Positions 17,601-23,635 of a DNA stretch of 34,181 bases are shown here, piece by piece (the stretch's first letter is position 1; the number at the start of each line of letters is the position of its first letter). This DNA is from JAVJUV01 sp047314965 (GTDB lineage: Bacteria > Pseudomonadota > Alphaproteobacteria > Rhodobacterales > Rhodobacteraceae): assembly GCF_047314965.1 (NCBI RefSeq), contig NZ_JBLBVK010000027.1:1-34181 (forward strand), written 5' to 3'. The notes beneath the pieces were generated by a model. That model did not search any database. It saw only the letters and a program-made list of their open reading frames with translations, and was not told the DNA's origin. The position numbers and the translations under genes are program-made.

Positions 17601-18280
17601 CCGGCCCCGCCGTTCATCGTGTCGTCCAGATCGGAGCCGTAGACAGATTCGATTTCGGCAAACGTATCGGACCCGCCCCAAGGATCGGTCACCGTACCGG
17701 AATCGATGCCGGTATAGTTCAGAAGGATCCCCTGGGTCTGCGGACCCGCGCCGTCGATCGTGGCGCCCCGCTCATAGTCCAGCGCATCGACGTTGCCGAT
17801 CGATCCCTGGAAGGTATCGTTGCCGCTTCCGGCATAAAAGACCGCAAAGCCCGCACCAGGCGTCTGGTCTGCCACAAGGAGGTCGTTGCCTGCGAGGTCG
17901 AACACATAACTGCCGCCGCCCAGGGGATCGCCCAGATGGACGACATCGCTGCCGTCGGTCGCGTTGAAGGACTCGATATCGATCAGCGTGTCCGTGCCGG
18001 AGGATTTCAGGACGGTATTGGCAAGTGCCGTGGTGGAGACACCGTTCCAAAGCGCCGTGACGGAACTTCCGGTATTGTTGATGAAGACACCGGTCGCATC
18101 GAACAGACCTCCGGCATAGAGGGCAACATCGTAGTCCGCGCCACCGTCAAGCGTATCGGTTCCGACGCTTCCGAACAGAAAGTCATTACCGGCGAAGCCG
18201 AATATCTGATCGTCTTCGACCGTACCGAACAGGCTGTTCGCGAAATTGTCGTCGCCGTTTGTTCCATTGATGATAGCCAT
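11603..18280 (-). CDS. Giant RTX calcium-binding secreted protein with Calx-beta and VWD domains
   Basis: A 2225-residue acidic protein. Residues about 1-1300 hold 13 long units, each built around DT(L/F)-x2-IE-x3-G-(S/T)-x2-DDT followed by RTX nonapeptides (GGxGxDxLx), which bind Ca2+ outside the cell. Calx-beta domains follow at about 1350-1465 and 1477-1585. A von Willebrand D-like domain with GDPH (Asp1608-Pro1609) and VRGLLGNADGD spans about 1603-1760. Another Calx-beta lies at 1880-1990 and a cadherin-like domain at 1993-2105. The RTX-flanked C-terminus (IFGNDLVADDLIILTESPA) fits an uncleaved type I secretion signal. Start ATG 18280 follows GGGAGGG. No T1SS genes are in the window. Probable role: surface adhesion or biofilm, inferred. 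Confidence 0.9.
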   Translation of the reverse strand: MAIINGTNGDDNFANSLFGTVEDDQIFGFAGNDFLFGSVGTDTLDGGADYDVALYAGGLFDATGVFINNTGSSVTALWNGVSTTALANTVLKSSGTDTLIDIESFNATDGSDVVHLGDPLGGGSYVFDLAGNDLLVADQTPGAGFAVFYAGSGNDTFQGSIGNVDALDYERGATIDGAGPQTQGILLNYTGIDSGTVTDPWGGSDTFAEIESVYGSDLDDTMNGGAGNDFLYGNGRNDILNGNAGFDRLSGDAGNDTLNGGTENDTAVYNRDPSGVFVDLRFGTATDGYGNVDTLTSIENVEGSDYFDNIIGDSANNLLSGRGDTDWLSASAGNDTMDGGDGADLIFYSGYGLTNGVTINNTDTAIGAVAAFTTDKRGFGTDTLISIENFHGTDFDDEIYVGGEGGTYTFDQAGNDLVVASQDPNAGDDHYFATGSGNDTLVGTVQRDRVDYSADGEARTQGVDVDLAAGTATDAWGDFDTLTSIESVTGTSFNDTLLGNDDRNDFNGLQGDDLIEGRGGDDNLEGDAGADTLDGGEGFDGIGHFDDPAGVLVDLAAGTATDGWGDTDTLISIEGVDGSEHGDTLRGDDGDNFLDGREGDDLLEGRGGDFDSFRGSQGNDTIDGGAGTDRVEYHRDAERGGTNAVFVDLAAGTATDGFGDTDTLISIEEVRATDGDDTLIGNAENNRFQPGEGSDSMDGGAQTGTFSQGDEIDYSRLDSGPITVTFTDDGIGTTQKTGGAVDTFTGIEEIFGTRFDDLITGNIGDEWLGGEGGNDTIIGGDGNDDLSGGDGDDSLDGGVGGDFLQPGAGNDIVIGGANGPLFEEDELSYGFDRDATSGVNVTFTSEFHGSVLDWSGGTDTFTGIERVRGTSFDDTFTGAEGDQEFRGLGGDDLFDGGAGGGDRVDYSRADDDTGAFQGINVSLDAGGGTDANGDTDTFIGIEEIRGSRWDDTIIGDTNRNDLQGEDGNDLIDSFGGADNNMQGGRGNDTIEARGDNDWVGGGDGNDLITFYGVGGGTNPGLGSDTIVGGTEGFFSLDYNGVGESVVIDTALGTTQLTGGDVDTFTNIRNIGGGDGDDTLLGDDNEDFQRFRTSLGDDFIDGRGGFDELEYDDRNETSVVVDFVNGTVVGTYAGTDTFVNIESVRGSNGADTFIGNDQDNQFRGMDGADTYSGGDGFDSLSFSGDRFNGGTQAIDIDLEAGTTNDGWGNAETFTGIERVVATDFDDTMAGSSGADRLIGILGDDILVGRDGDDGLYAGGGADTVTGGAGADRFGGRVWELDGDTFTDFGAEDILQVFDENFNLIGANTSIVGNQLLIDTTGDGIAEATVTLSNGYTGPVNSEGGPVGGPVPARFSVQDAGLFTAVVDEDAGTANVTIIRSGDIFSTATVDITVTGTGLNPIDGSDVSVPFAVPVTLTFSPGIQQLTYQIGIVDDLLVESVEDLAFTLSNPTSDGAAGAEIAEGQTFVRILDNDVAPTVNITGEKAQEDSGIITFTVSRTGDTSQAITVDYDIRSAGGLQAAESDDLVDGLPQSGSVVIEAGAAEATFSLAIVVDAEAELHDDIIARISPTADWPAGLEVGIAQATGSIRNDDGVPPVLPTGATGANYGDPHIITLDGLAYDFQAVGEFTLIEAVSGDPLDIQVRFQPVEGSQVASQTTAVATTVGAARVMIDATGSSLVTVDGAAFDIQTAIGGTALGDGEIYFDGEAITLVYANGEQLRVDVFEGFLSTSVSIAAGRDVRGLLGNADGDTTNDIALRDGSVLAQPISFADLYGAFADDWRISDATSLFDYPAGLGTADFTDLFFPVAQISIDDFPAEILAEAEEATAGITDPVLREDAILDYLLSGNADFIEAASVIAGGEGGALTETAIVDAPPVLEGVGISASETTLFEGNAGSQTVVFTVYRTGDVSSGLSLDYQVGGDADASDYAGQGSGSLVFGAGERTQTITLDVLGDLLAEADETLELSFAVSAGSPTVLSSVASVVITNDDLAPVAQDDAFGTDEDTALLGNVFADNGSGSDSDDQPLQVTALSGPGGPLVVGSANDLGNGASLTLASDGSLSFDPGQAYQSLNDGETAELSFTYTIGDGAQQDAGQIKITIDGITDAAPEVNIIIGTDGSDVLVGTEGADRIISLGGRYDVMFGGEGGDQFVFGAETLDRKKSTDVILDYEAGIDALLLVDGAAIASVEETWLGLAVEFEDSKDTLLIFGNDLVADDLIILTESPA

Positions 18281-18302
18281 GTCGCCCTCCCGCAAAAAAG
18301 CT

Positions 18303-18321
18303 TGCAAAACCCCTGTTTGCA
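18303..18321. promoter_or_regulatory. Possible small operator upstream of the RTX gene
   Basis: TGCAAA (18303-18308) and TTTGCA (18316-18321) form a 6-bp inverted repeat with a 7-bp spacer, about 20 bp upstream of the RTX start codon. Short enough to arise by chance; listed because the RTX promoter must lie nearby. Confidence 0.2.
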
Positions 18322-18567
18322 TTGGTCTGCTTACGCGGTGGGCGTGATTGGCGTGTGAAAACGGCGCAGGCAACTTGTGAAAAAGATGTGAATTCGGACT
18401 GCAAACTCCGTGTTGCATGAGGCCAATGCCAAATGCGACGGTCTATCGTCAGTCCGGTGAAACGCTTCTTGGCGTCGAGGGTCTAAGACGGCTCTCTCCG
18501 TCCCCGGCGTGCTGAGCTAGCCTGGTCGGTCGCCGACAAACAGGAGCGGTAGGCATTCAAAGCCAAA

Positions 18568-18612
18568 AGCAGTCGCTCGATGCAGTGTGCCGGAATGACC
18601 GCTCAGCGGGAC
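18568..18612 (+). repeat. Decayed dispersed repeat, copy 1
   Basis: AGCAGTCG (18568-18575) followed by ATGACCGCTCAGCGGGAC (18595-18612). The same two blocks recur in the same order and almost the same spacing at 19777-19820 (17 of 18 matches in the second block). The pair brackets the GDPD-like gene. Confidence 0.55.
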
Positions 18613-18743
18613 CTTGCGGAACATCGGCCTTTCGACGGATTTGAGCGACATCAAGGCAGCCGCAAGCCGCTGCAGTAGATTTCCCATAAGGATTTGCCAG
18701 TTACGTTCTTTGGTTGCCGAGTCCGGCGAAATAGGGAGGCGGC

Positions 18744-19640
18744 ATGCTCATGAATTCAACTTTGGCTTGGGTTCTGATCACGGCTTTTGCGATCCCGAAT
18801 GTCGTCATTGCGCAGGTGAGCGTGGCCGAAAGGCTCGCACCAGGCCAGCCGCCTGCGATCGTCTCAGCCGGTCGTGCGCTCGGTAACGTTTATCCTGACG
18901 ATTCTCTTGCACGGATAAGTTGGGCGATAAATCGCGGCGTCGATATCGTTATTATCAGCGTGCAGTTGACTGGCGATGGCCATCATATCGTCATGTACGA
19001 CGCGACGCTGACCAGAACAACGAATGTGCGCGATGTCTACCCTACCGGAGCCCCGCGCCGCGATCCGGGAGATACGGTTGCGAGGTGGCACCTTGTCGCT
19101 GATTACACGCTTGAGGAGATCAGGCGGCTCCGGCTTCTCGATCCGCAAGGCGGCGATCATCCTGTGCCCACATTGGACGAAGCGCTGGATCTAATCAACG
19201 GCCGCATTCTGGCCGTGCTCAGCCTCCAAGGCTTTGACATCGAAGGCCTAGCAGCCCAGCTAGAACAGCGCAGTACCGAAAACCTCCTGCTGTTCAACGA
19301 GGGTGATTTGGAGAAGTTGAGAGGTGTCTCAACCGCGACTGGCATCGGGGTTTGGAGTACAGTGACCGAGGCCCAATACCCAAAGATCGCATTGCAGCGG
19401 CTATTCGACAGGTTCGGCTCAGACCTGAGGGTTGTCGATGTCGAGCATGACCAACTCACTCAGGACTTTGTCACACGGGCGGATCAGCTCGGAGTGCGGC
19501 TGAGTCACCGGGGCATTGGCTTTGAGGACGCCGCGCTGAGCCGCGGCAATACCAAGCCTTGGCAAGACGCTTTGGGTGGCCAGGCCGGGATATTCGTGTC
19601 GAAGTACCCAGACGCGGTCTTGAGGCTGATGGGCAGATAA
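18744..19640 (+). CDS. Secreted GDPD-fold protein lacking catalytic residues (pseudoenzyme)
   Basis: A 298-residue protein with a signal peptide (about 1-23, ending VVIA). It has the overall pattern of glycerophosphodiester phosphodiesterases: a GRALGN...PDDSL block, GVDIVIISVQLTGDG, YDATLTRTTN, and VPTLDEALDLINGR. Aligned with the family consensus HRG / PENT / ELDV / HD / EIK, the catalytic His is Ala42, the metal-binding Glu and Asp are Ile70 and Ser72, the second catalytic His is Tyr85, and the EIK Glu is Ser. The fold seems kept but the active site is gone. The frame is intact with a good ribosome-binding site (AGGGAGGC before ATG 18744), so it is not a pseudogene. A binding or structural role is inferred. 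Confidence 0.82.
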   Translation: MLMNSTLAWVLITAFAIPNVVIAQVSVAERLAPGQPPAIVSAGRALGNVYPDDSLARISWAINRGVDIVIISVQLTGDGHHIVMYDATLTRTTNVRDVYPTGAPRRDPGDTVARWHLVADYTLEEIRRLRLLDPQGGDHPVPTLDEALDLINGRILAVLSLQGFDIEGLAAQLEQRSTENLLLFNEGDLEKLRGVSTATGIGVWSTVTEAQYPKIALQRLFDRFGSDLRVVDVEHDQLTQDFVTRADQLGVRLSHRGIGFEDAALSRGNTKPWQDALGGQAGIFVSKYPDAVLRLMGR

Positions 19641-19776
19641 CGCCACACTCTGGGTCTGCAGAGATCAAGAGCAGGACCAGATGTCACAATCGGCTGTGTC
19701 ATTCCATGCCTAGCCGACGAAAAAACTCTTGGGCAAAGGGCTGAGGCCCTGAATAGGTCGTCTGCTTTGGGCTTGA

Positions 19777-19820
19777 AGCAGTCGATTGGCTGAAACTGCT
19801 CGATGACCGCTCGGCGGGAC
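19777..19820 (+). repeat. Decayed dispersed repeat, copy 2
   Basis: AGCAGTCG (19777-19784) then ATGACCGCTCGGCGGGAC (19803-19820), matching copy 1 at 18568-18612. Intergenic pieces of this kind may be remnants of an old dispersed element; function unknown. Confidence 0.55.
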
Positions 19821-19889
19821 GTAGCTAACATTCAAAGGATCGGGCAAGCCAATCGACGCCGACCTGCAAGGCCCAAGATTGGGCGAGCG

Positions 19890-20198
19890 CTACATTTCCA
19901 TGTCCACCCCTTGAGCCACAACGATTTGGCCGTCGAGCTCGAGATGCGGGCAGGCTTTCGCATGCTCGATTGCTGTTTCGAGGTCGTCAGCCTCGATCAC
20001 AGTCACACCCGTCATCGGGACATCCCCGCTCCCGTCAATGACACCCGCGGCGCTGACAGTCACCGAACCCGCGAACGGCATTCCAGGATAGATGTTGGCG
20101 TCACCCAGGCCAGTTGACCACACGCGCCATTTCTCCATGTGCGCAGCACCGTCCTCAGGGCGGTTTCCGCCACGGTAGATGAATGCAAATTTGGGCAT
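19890..20198 (-). CDS. YCII-related (DGPF-type) small protein
   Basis: A 102-residue protein starting MPKFAFIYRGG, with the central VTVSAAGVIDGSGDVPMTGVTVIEADDLETAIEHAKACPHL pattern of the YCII/DGPF family (ferredoxin-like dimeric alpha-beta barrel). Members are often called PhnB- or sigma-factor-associated and mostly lack a proven reaction. An AAGGAG ribosome-binding site lies 9 bp before ATG 20198. It is the last gene of the five-gene minus-strand run that diverges from the TetR gene. Confidence 0.85.
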   Translation of the reverse strand: MPKFAFIYRGGNRPEDGAAHMEKWRVWSTGLGDANIYPGMPFAGSVTVSAAGVIDGSGDVPMTGVTVIEADDLETAIEHAKACPHLELDGQIVVAQGVDMEM

Positions 20199-20258
20199 CG
20201 AGTATTTCTCCTTATTTTTTTGTCGGCCGACCCGGCCTTGGGGGTGTCAACTCGCCAT

Positions 20259-20912
20259 TCAAACCGCGTGCATGGTCTCACTCAGCCAGATCATGATGGG
20301 TGAGAATGCCTTCAGTCGTTCCTGGCACCGCGCCGGGCCTTCGGGACCGTAAGCCATATTTGTCGCGAGAGTGTGCCGCCAGACCACCATCCCTTTGCGC
20401 CGGAGCAGGTCACTACGCGGATGATCGCCCGCAAAGGGCCTTGGCACGCGAACGAGGTCTGGTTCGGAAAGACTGGCCCCCCGCTCGAGCAGATGGTCGA
20501 GGTCTCGCTGCAGCATGGCACCCGCTGGACCGGCGACGGTCTCGCGCCACGTTTCGAGCTGTCGTGGACCGAACCGCATGATTCCGGCGCCCAGCGTTAG
20601 TCTTCCCGGTTCGAGGCCGACCATTAACGCTGGGCCGTCGGGTCCAGAAACCGAAGGCCGAAATGCCATATGCACATAGGTGTTGTAGGGCGTCTTGTCC
20701 TTTGAAAACCGCAGATCACGGTTGATGCGGAAGATCTTGGGTGTCACCGGGCCCTGGCCCCATGCCTCCAGCAGCTCGGATAGGGCCTCGGCAAACTCAC
20801 GCGCCGGTTCACGGACCGCCGCATGGTAGGTTTTGCGATTATCTTCGAACCAGTCACGGCTGTTGTTCGCGCGAAGCGCAGCGAGAAAATCGATGGTGTC
20901 CTGACTGAACAT
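20259..20912 (-). CDS. DUF2461 family protein
   Basis: A 217-residue protein matching the DUF2461 (TIGR02453) pattern: FLAALRANNSRDWFEDNRKTY at the start, then KIFRINRDLRFSKDKTPYNTYVHMAF, then the GPDGPALMVGLEP and GAGIMRFGPRQLETWRE segments. The biochemical role of the family is unknown. ATG 20912 is chosen because conserved sequence begins there; an upstream in-frame extension overlaps the TfoX-like gene. Only 2 bp separate it from that gene's stop, so the two are translated as neighbours in one operon. Confidence 0.88.
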   Translation of the reverse strand: MFSQDTIDFLAALRANNSRDWFEDNRKTYHAAVREPAREFAEALSELLEAWGQGPVTPKIFRINRDLRFSKDKTPYNTYVHMAFRPSVSGPDGPALMVGLEPGRLTLGAGIMRFGPRQLETWRETVAGPAGAMLQRDLDHLLERGASLSEPDLVRVPRPFAGDHPRSDLLRRKGMVVWRHTLATNMAYGPEGPARCQERLKAFSPIMIWLSETMHAV

Positions 20913-20914
20913 GG

Positions 20915-21253
20915 TCACTTCGCCGGCAGTGAGAGCGCATTGCCAACGGCCAATGACACCCATTCACCGATAACCGCATCCGATTGGTCAGGGTCAACCA
21001 GGTACATGCCGCCCATGCGCCGGCCACCCTTCACCAGGGGTTCGCCTCCCGGCAGGGCTTCGGCCTTCGCGCTGTTGTCCTTTCCGACGCGCAGCATGAA
21101 CCGGCTGTCACCGGCTTCGTTGCAGCCCGCGCCGCCGACCATGTTGCCGTTCACCAGGAAGCAGTGACCGCCCATCATCTTCTTTTCGAAAAGTCCAGGA
21201 AGCCCTTCGAGCCTTTCCCGCAGGCGTGTCACAAGATTTTGTTCGTCTTTCAT
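20915..21253 (-). CDS. TfoX N-terminal-domain protein
   Basis: A 112-residue single-domain protein with the TfoX_N hallmarks: EKKMMGGHCFLVNGNMVGG, then FMLRVGKD and the C-terminal MGGMYLVDPD. Full-length TfoX/Sxy regulates competence and has an extra C-domain. Stand-alone N-domains such as this are common in alphaproteobacteria and of unknown function, so a competence role should not be assumed. GAAGGAG lies 7 bp upstream of ATG 21253. It sits 30 bp after the MAPEG gene and 2 bp before the DUF2461 gene. Confidence 0.85.
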   Translation of the reverse strand: MKDEQNLVTRLRERLEGLPGLFEKKMMGGHCFLVNGNMVGGAGCNEAGDSRFMLRVGKDNSAKAEALPGGEPLVKGGRRMGGMYLVDPDQSDAVIGEWVSLAVGNALSLPAK

Positions 21254-21283
21254 GACAGTCTCCTTCGATCATTCGTGGTCGGG

Positions 21284-21667
21284 TCAGAGCCAGATCAGCG
21301 CGAGCAGCCAAAGACCCATCAGCACACCGGGCAGTACCGTAACCAGCATTGCCAGACCGCGCTTGGAGCTATCGTAAAGCTTGTAATGGGCAATCCGGCC
21401 AATCAGGAAAGTCGCGACAGCCAACCAGAGCCATCCGGACCCGAGGCCCGCATACTCGGACGCTCCGAGAACCAGCGCGAAGAGCGGCGCGTTTTCCATG
21501 AGGTTGCCGTGAATGCGGATGCGCTTGAACAGCACCGGGTCGCCAGCATCGCCTCGCAGGACGCCGCCGATCTTGTCCCGGCGCATGCCGACCCAGCCGG
21601 TCAGGGGGATCAGCGAGATCGCCAGCACGCTGATGAAGGTGAACGTAACGGGGAGAAGTGTCGGCAT
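21284..21667 (-). CDS. MAPEG-family membrane protein
   Basis: A 127-residue, four-helix membrane protein (helices about 5-25, 57-73, 77-92, 104-126). The MAPEG signature is FKRIRIHGNLMENAPLFALVLGASEYAG, in which the RxHxNxxE residues form the glutathione-binding region. MAPEG proteins include glutathione transferases and peroxidases that act on lipophilic electrophiles. It lies between a GFA-family gene (also glutathione-linked) and a TfoX-domain gene, consistent with a detoxification operon under the divergent TetR regulator. The exact substrate cannot be read from the sequence. Confidence 0.87.
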   Translation of the reverse strand: MPTLLPVTFTFISVLAISLIPLTGWVGMRRDKIGGVLRGDAGDPVLFKRIRIHGNLMENAPLFALVLGASEYAGLGSGWLWLAVATFLIGRIAHYKLYDSSKRGLAMLVTVLPGVLMGLWLLALIWL

Positions 21668-21746
21668 GGTTTTGGTCCTTGTCTTGGTGCGTCAATCGCG
21701 CGTCGGGATCCGGCAAATCCGTGCAAACGGCCCGGGTCGTTTCAGG

Positions 21747-22175
21747 CTATGCGCCTGCCATTTCGGCAAAGGCGGGAAGTGTTTCGTCCAGCTTGTCCCA
21801 GGACACGGCCCGGCTGGCGTAGACAACCATCTGGGGCCGGACCACCTCCGGATCGTCGAGGACCGATGCGCGGGGAAAAACCGCGTCGGGGTAGCCGGAA
21901 TTTGTCGAATAGACCGGGGAGCCGCATGTGCCGCAGAACCCCTTCGATATTGTATTCCCGCTATCAGCTCGGTGCTCATAGAAGGTCACACCCCCCGTGA
22001 CCACGAAGGCGCTTCTTGGGATTGCAATATGCGTGCAATGCCCGGTCCCGCTCGATTTGCGGCAATCCTCGCAGCAGCAATGCAAAACGACTTGAGGGCT
22101 GGCGCTGCTTTCGAAACTGACGGCGCCGCACAGGCAGCGCCCGGAGAATCCTTTAGCGTTTGCGTTCATGGTCAT
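21747..22175 (-). CDS. GFA (glutathione-dependent formaldehyde-activating) family protein
   Basis: A 142-residue zinc protein with the GFA cysteine set: C14-x-C16-G (CLCGAV), C33-C34-C35-x2-C38 and C81-x2-C84 (CGTCGSP). These residues bind two zinc ions and form the glutathione pocket. Named for S-hydroxymethylglutathione formation from formaldehyde, though many members are uncharacterised and the reaction here is not proven. Start ATG 22175 (a second ATG at 22169 is possible), with GAGG upstream. First gene of the minus-strand run, divergent from tetR across 108 bp holding a palindrome. Confidence 0.87.
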   Translation of the reverse strand: MTMNANAKGFSGRCLCGAVSFESSASPQVVLHCCCEDCRKSSGTGHCTHIAIPRSAFVVTGGVTFYEHRADSGNTISKGFCGTCGSPVYSTNSGYPDAVFPRASVLDDPEVVRPQMVVYASRAVSWDKLDETLPAFAEMAGA

Positions 22176-22223
22176 CGGCGGCCTCTATCCATTGGCGTCT
22201 TGCAGGCAGAGTCGCAGGGTTCT

Positions 22224-22245
22224 AAATATGTTCAAGAACATATTT
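22224..22245. promoter_or_regulatory. Perfect palindrome, probable TetR operator
   Basis: AAATATGTTC (22224-22233) and GAACATATTT (22236-22245) are exact reverse complements separated by AA. The site lies in the gap between the divergent GFA and TetR genes, 38 bp before the TetR ATG. Its symmetry, size and location fit an autoregulatory TetR operator. Binding is inferred. Confidence 0.8.
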
Positions 22246-22283
22246 TCATTACCTGTATGCTTTGGTGAGAATGGAGACCCAGG

Positions 22284-22913
22284 ATGCCCTATACTCCTGA
22301 ACACAAGGCAAAAACGCGCAGCAGGATTGTTGAGGCGGCGCGTGTACTGTTCAACCGCGACGGCTTTGCGGAGGTAACGATCGACCAGGTCATGGCTCAT
22401 GCCGGTCTGACGCGTGGCGGCTTTTACAATCACTTCCGCAACAAGGAGGAGCTCTATGCTGAAGCTGTGGCGAGCTTCCTGAACGGCCGCGGAAAGACCT
22501 GGCGGGACGACGCCGGTGTCGATCCGCAGGATGGCGGGCCGGACACGGTCCGTGCAATGATCAACACCTACCTGTCGCCCGAGCACGCGCGCGATCTTGA
22601 CGGACAATGCCCGATGATCGCTTTGCCTTCCGATGTCGCGCGGGCGACCCCCGAGGCACGCCGCTCCTACGAGGGACTATTACGCGCGATGATCTGGCTC
22701 TATGAGCACAATCTGCCCAAAGGGTCGGAAGAGAAAAGAGCCACAGCATGCGTTCTTGCCGCGCTCAGTGTCGGGGGCATGGTCCTGTCCCGCACTCTGG
22801 AAGATCAGACCCTGGCGGATGAGGTTCGCGAGTCGGCTCGGAGCTACGCACTCGCGGCCGTGGATCGGCAGGGCGCATCAAAAGATCGACAAATTGCACG
22901 ATTGGCCGACTAG
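22284..22913 (+). CDS. TetR-family transcriptional regulator
   Basis: A 209-residue regulator. The N-terminal helix-turn-helix (about 10-58) reads RIVEAARVLFNRDGFAEVTIDQVMAHAGLTRGGFYNHFRNKEELY, a clear TetR domain. The C-terminal ligand domain contains GQCPMIALPSDVARATPEARRSYE, similar to TetR groups that answer to small electrophiles or quaternary compounds; a ligand is not predicted. The operator at 22224-22245 sits immediately upstream, so it probably represses itself and the divergent GFA-MAPEG operon. Confidence 0.92.
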   Translation: MPYTPEHKAKTRSRIVEAARVLFNRDGFAEVTIDQVMAHAGLTRGGFYNHFRNKEELYAEAVASFLNGRGKTWRDDAGVDPQDGGPDTVRAMINTYLSPEHARDLDGQCPMIALPSDVARATPEARRSYEGLLRAMIWLYEHNLPKGSEEKRATACVLAALSVGGMVLSRTLEDQTLADEVRESARSYALAAVDRQGASKDRQIARLAD

Positions 22914-23635
22914 ATTTCCCGCCCGATATTACGCCTCAAGCGGCTCGCAACTGGTGTCCGCTCCGGGCTCTTACGGTGAATTCGCAGCGGTTTGATTGAA
23001 GGCCGGCTTTCTCAAACGGGACCCCAGGATTTTCGCGAGGTGTTCGCCAAATGGGTGGCTTGATATGCGAGTGGCGACGCAGCGCGTCAATTTCGTTTCG
23101 TTTCGACTTTGGCAGCGTGCAAGGCATTCGGGCCGCCGACAGACACCACTGACGTTTAGCGACCATCGGAGCTGCCTTACGTTTCCGACCACACCTTTCT
23201 GATCAAGCCACGGCTTCCACCGCTTTGACGCGGTTGGGTGCGGGTTTGGCGACTAAGGTCCTGGATTCGCGGGCAGTTTGGGTTGCTTTGTTGACCTGTT
23301 GTTGACCTGGATTGCGGAAATAAAAACCACCCCGGAGGGCGGAACTCAAGCGTTTGATAACACGAAAGTATTTGGTTGCGGGGGCTCGCAACTCACGATT
23401 TCTGCGATTGGTTGAGAGGGTGGTTCCGCGGCTTGTGGCGTGAAGACAGCTAGCGGGGCGTCAGAAGGTGCTATATTACAGAAACTCGGTTCCAACGCTG
23501 CCAATAATTGCGTCGATCACAGTCAAACCGCAGTCTCGGCTCAGTGTGAGTTCAAAGCGTTTTCGCGCCTCGGACGTCGGATTGCGGACAAGTGCCCCGG
23601 CAGAAAACTGATCTTTCCGCACGGCAGCGCGGGCT
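22914..23635. other. Gene-poor region with an 11-bp tandem repeat and a tRNA-like repeat
   Basis: About 720 bases with no supported gene. It holds TTGTTGACCTG twice in tandem (23288-23309), the tRNA-3'-end-like sequence at 23371-23388, and otherwise sequence that looks decayed. This is the left shoulder of the islet-like cluster that ends at about 30521. Confidence 0.45.
23371..23388 (-). repeat. tRNA-fMet-3'-end-like direct repeat, copy A (left flank)
   Basis: The plus strand reads TTTGGTTGCGGGGGCTCG. Its core TGGTTGCGGGGGC is the reverse complement of the acceptor stem plus CCA end of bacterial initiator tRNA. An identical 18-mer occurs at 30504-30521. No complete tRNA is present at either place. 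Confidence 0.65.

Larger units (their letters stand above)
18281..18743. other. Divergent intergenic region between RTX and GDPD-like genes
   Basis: About 460 bases that must hold the promoters of both genes. I see no small gene. The segment about 18555-18625 is one copy of a decayed dispersed repeat, whose second copy follows the GDPD-like gene. Confidence 0.4.

Noticed and set aside
18281..18418. Upstream extension of the RTX frame (46 more codons)
   Set aside because: A strong GGGAGGG ribosome-binding site and the typical MAIINGTNGDD start place initiation at 18280.
23203..23391. 62-codon minus-strand frame near the tRNA-like repeat
   Set aside because: Starts inside the repeat itself and has no homology I recognise; probably noise, although an integrase remnant was considered.
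23371..23440. Complete tRNA gene at the initiator-tRNA-like sequence
   Set aside because: Only the acceptor/CCA end matches; no anticodon or D arm can be drawn.
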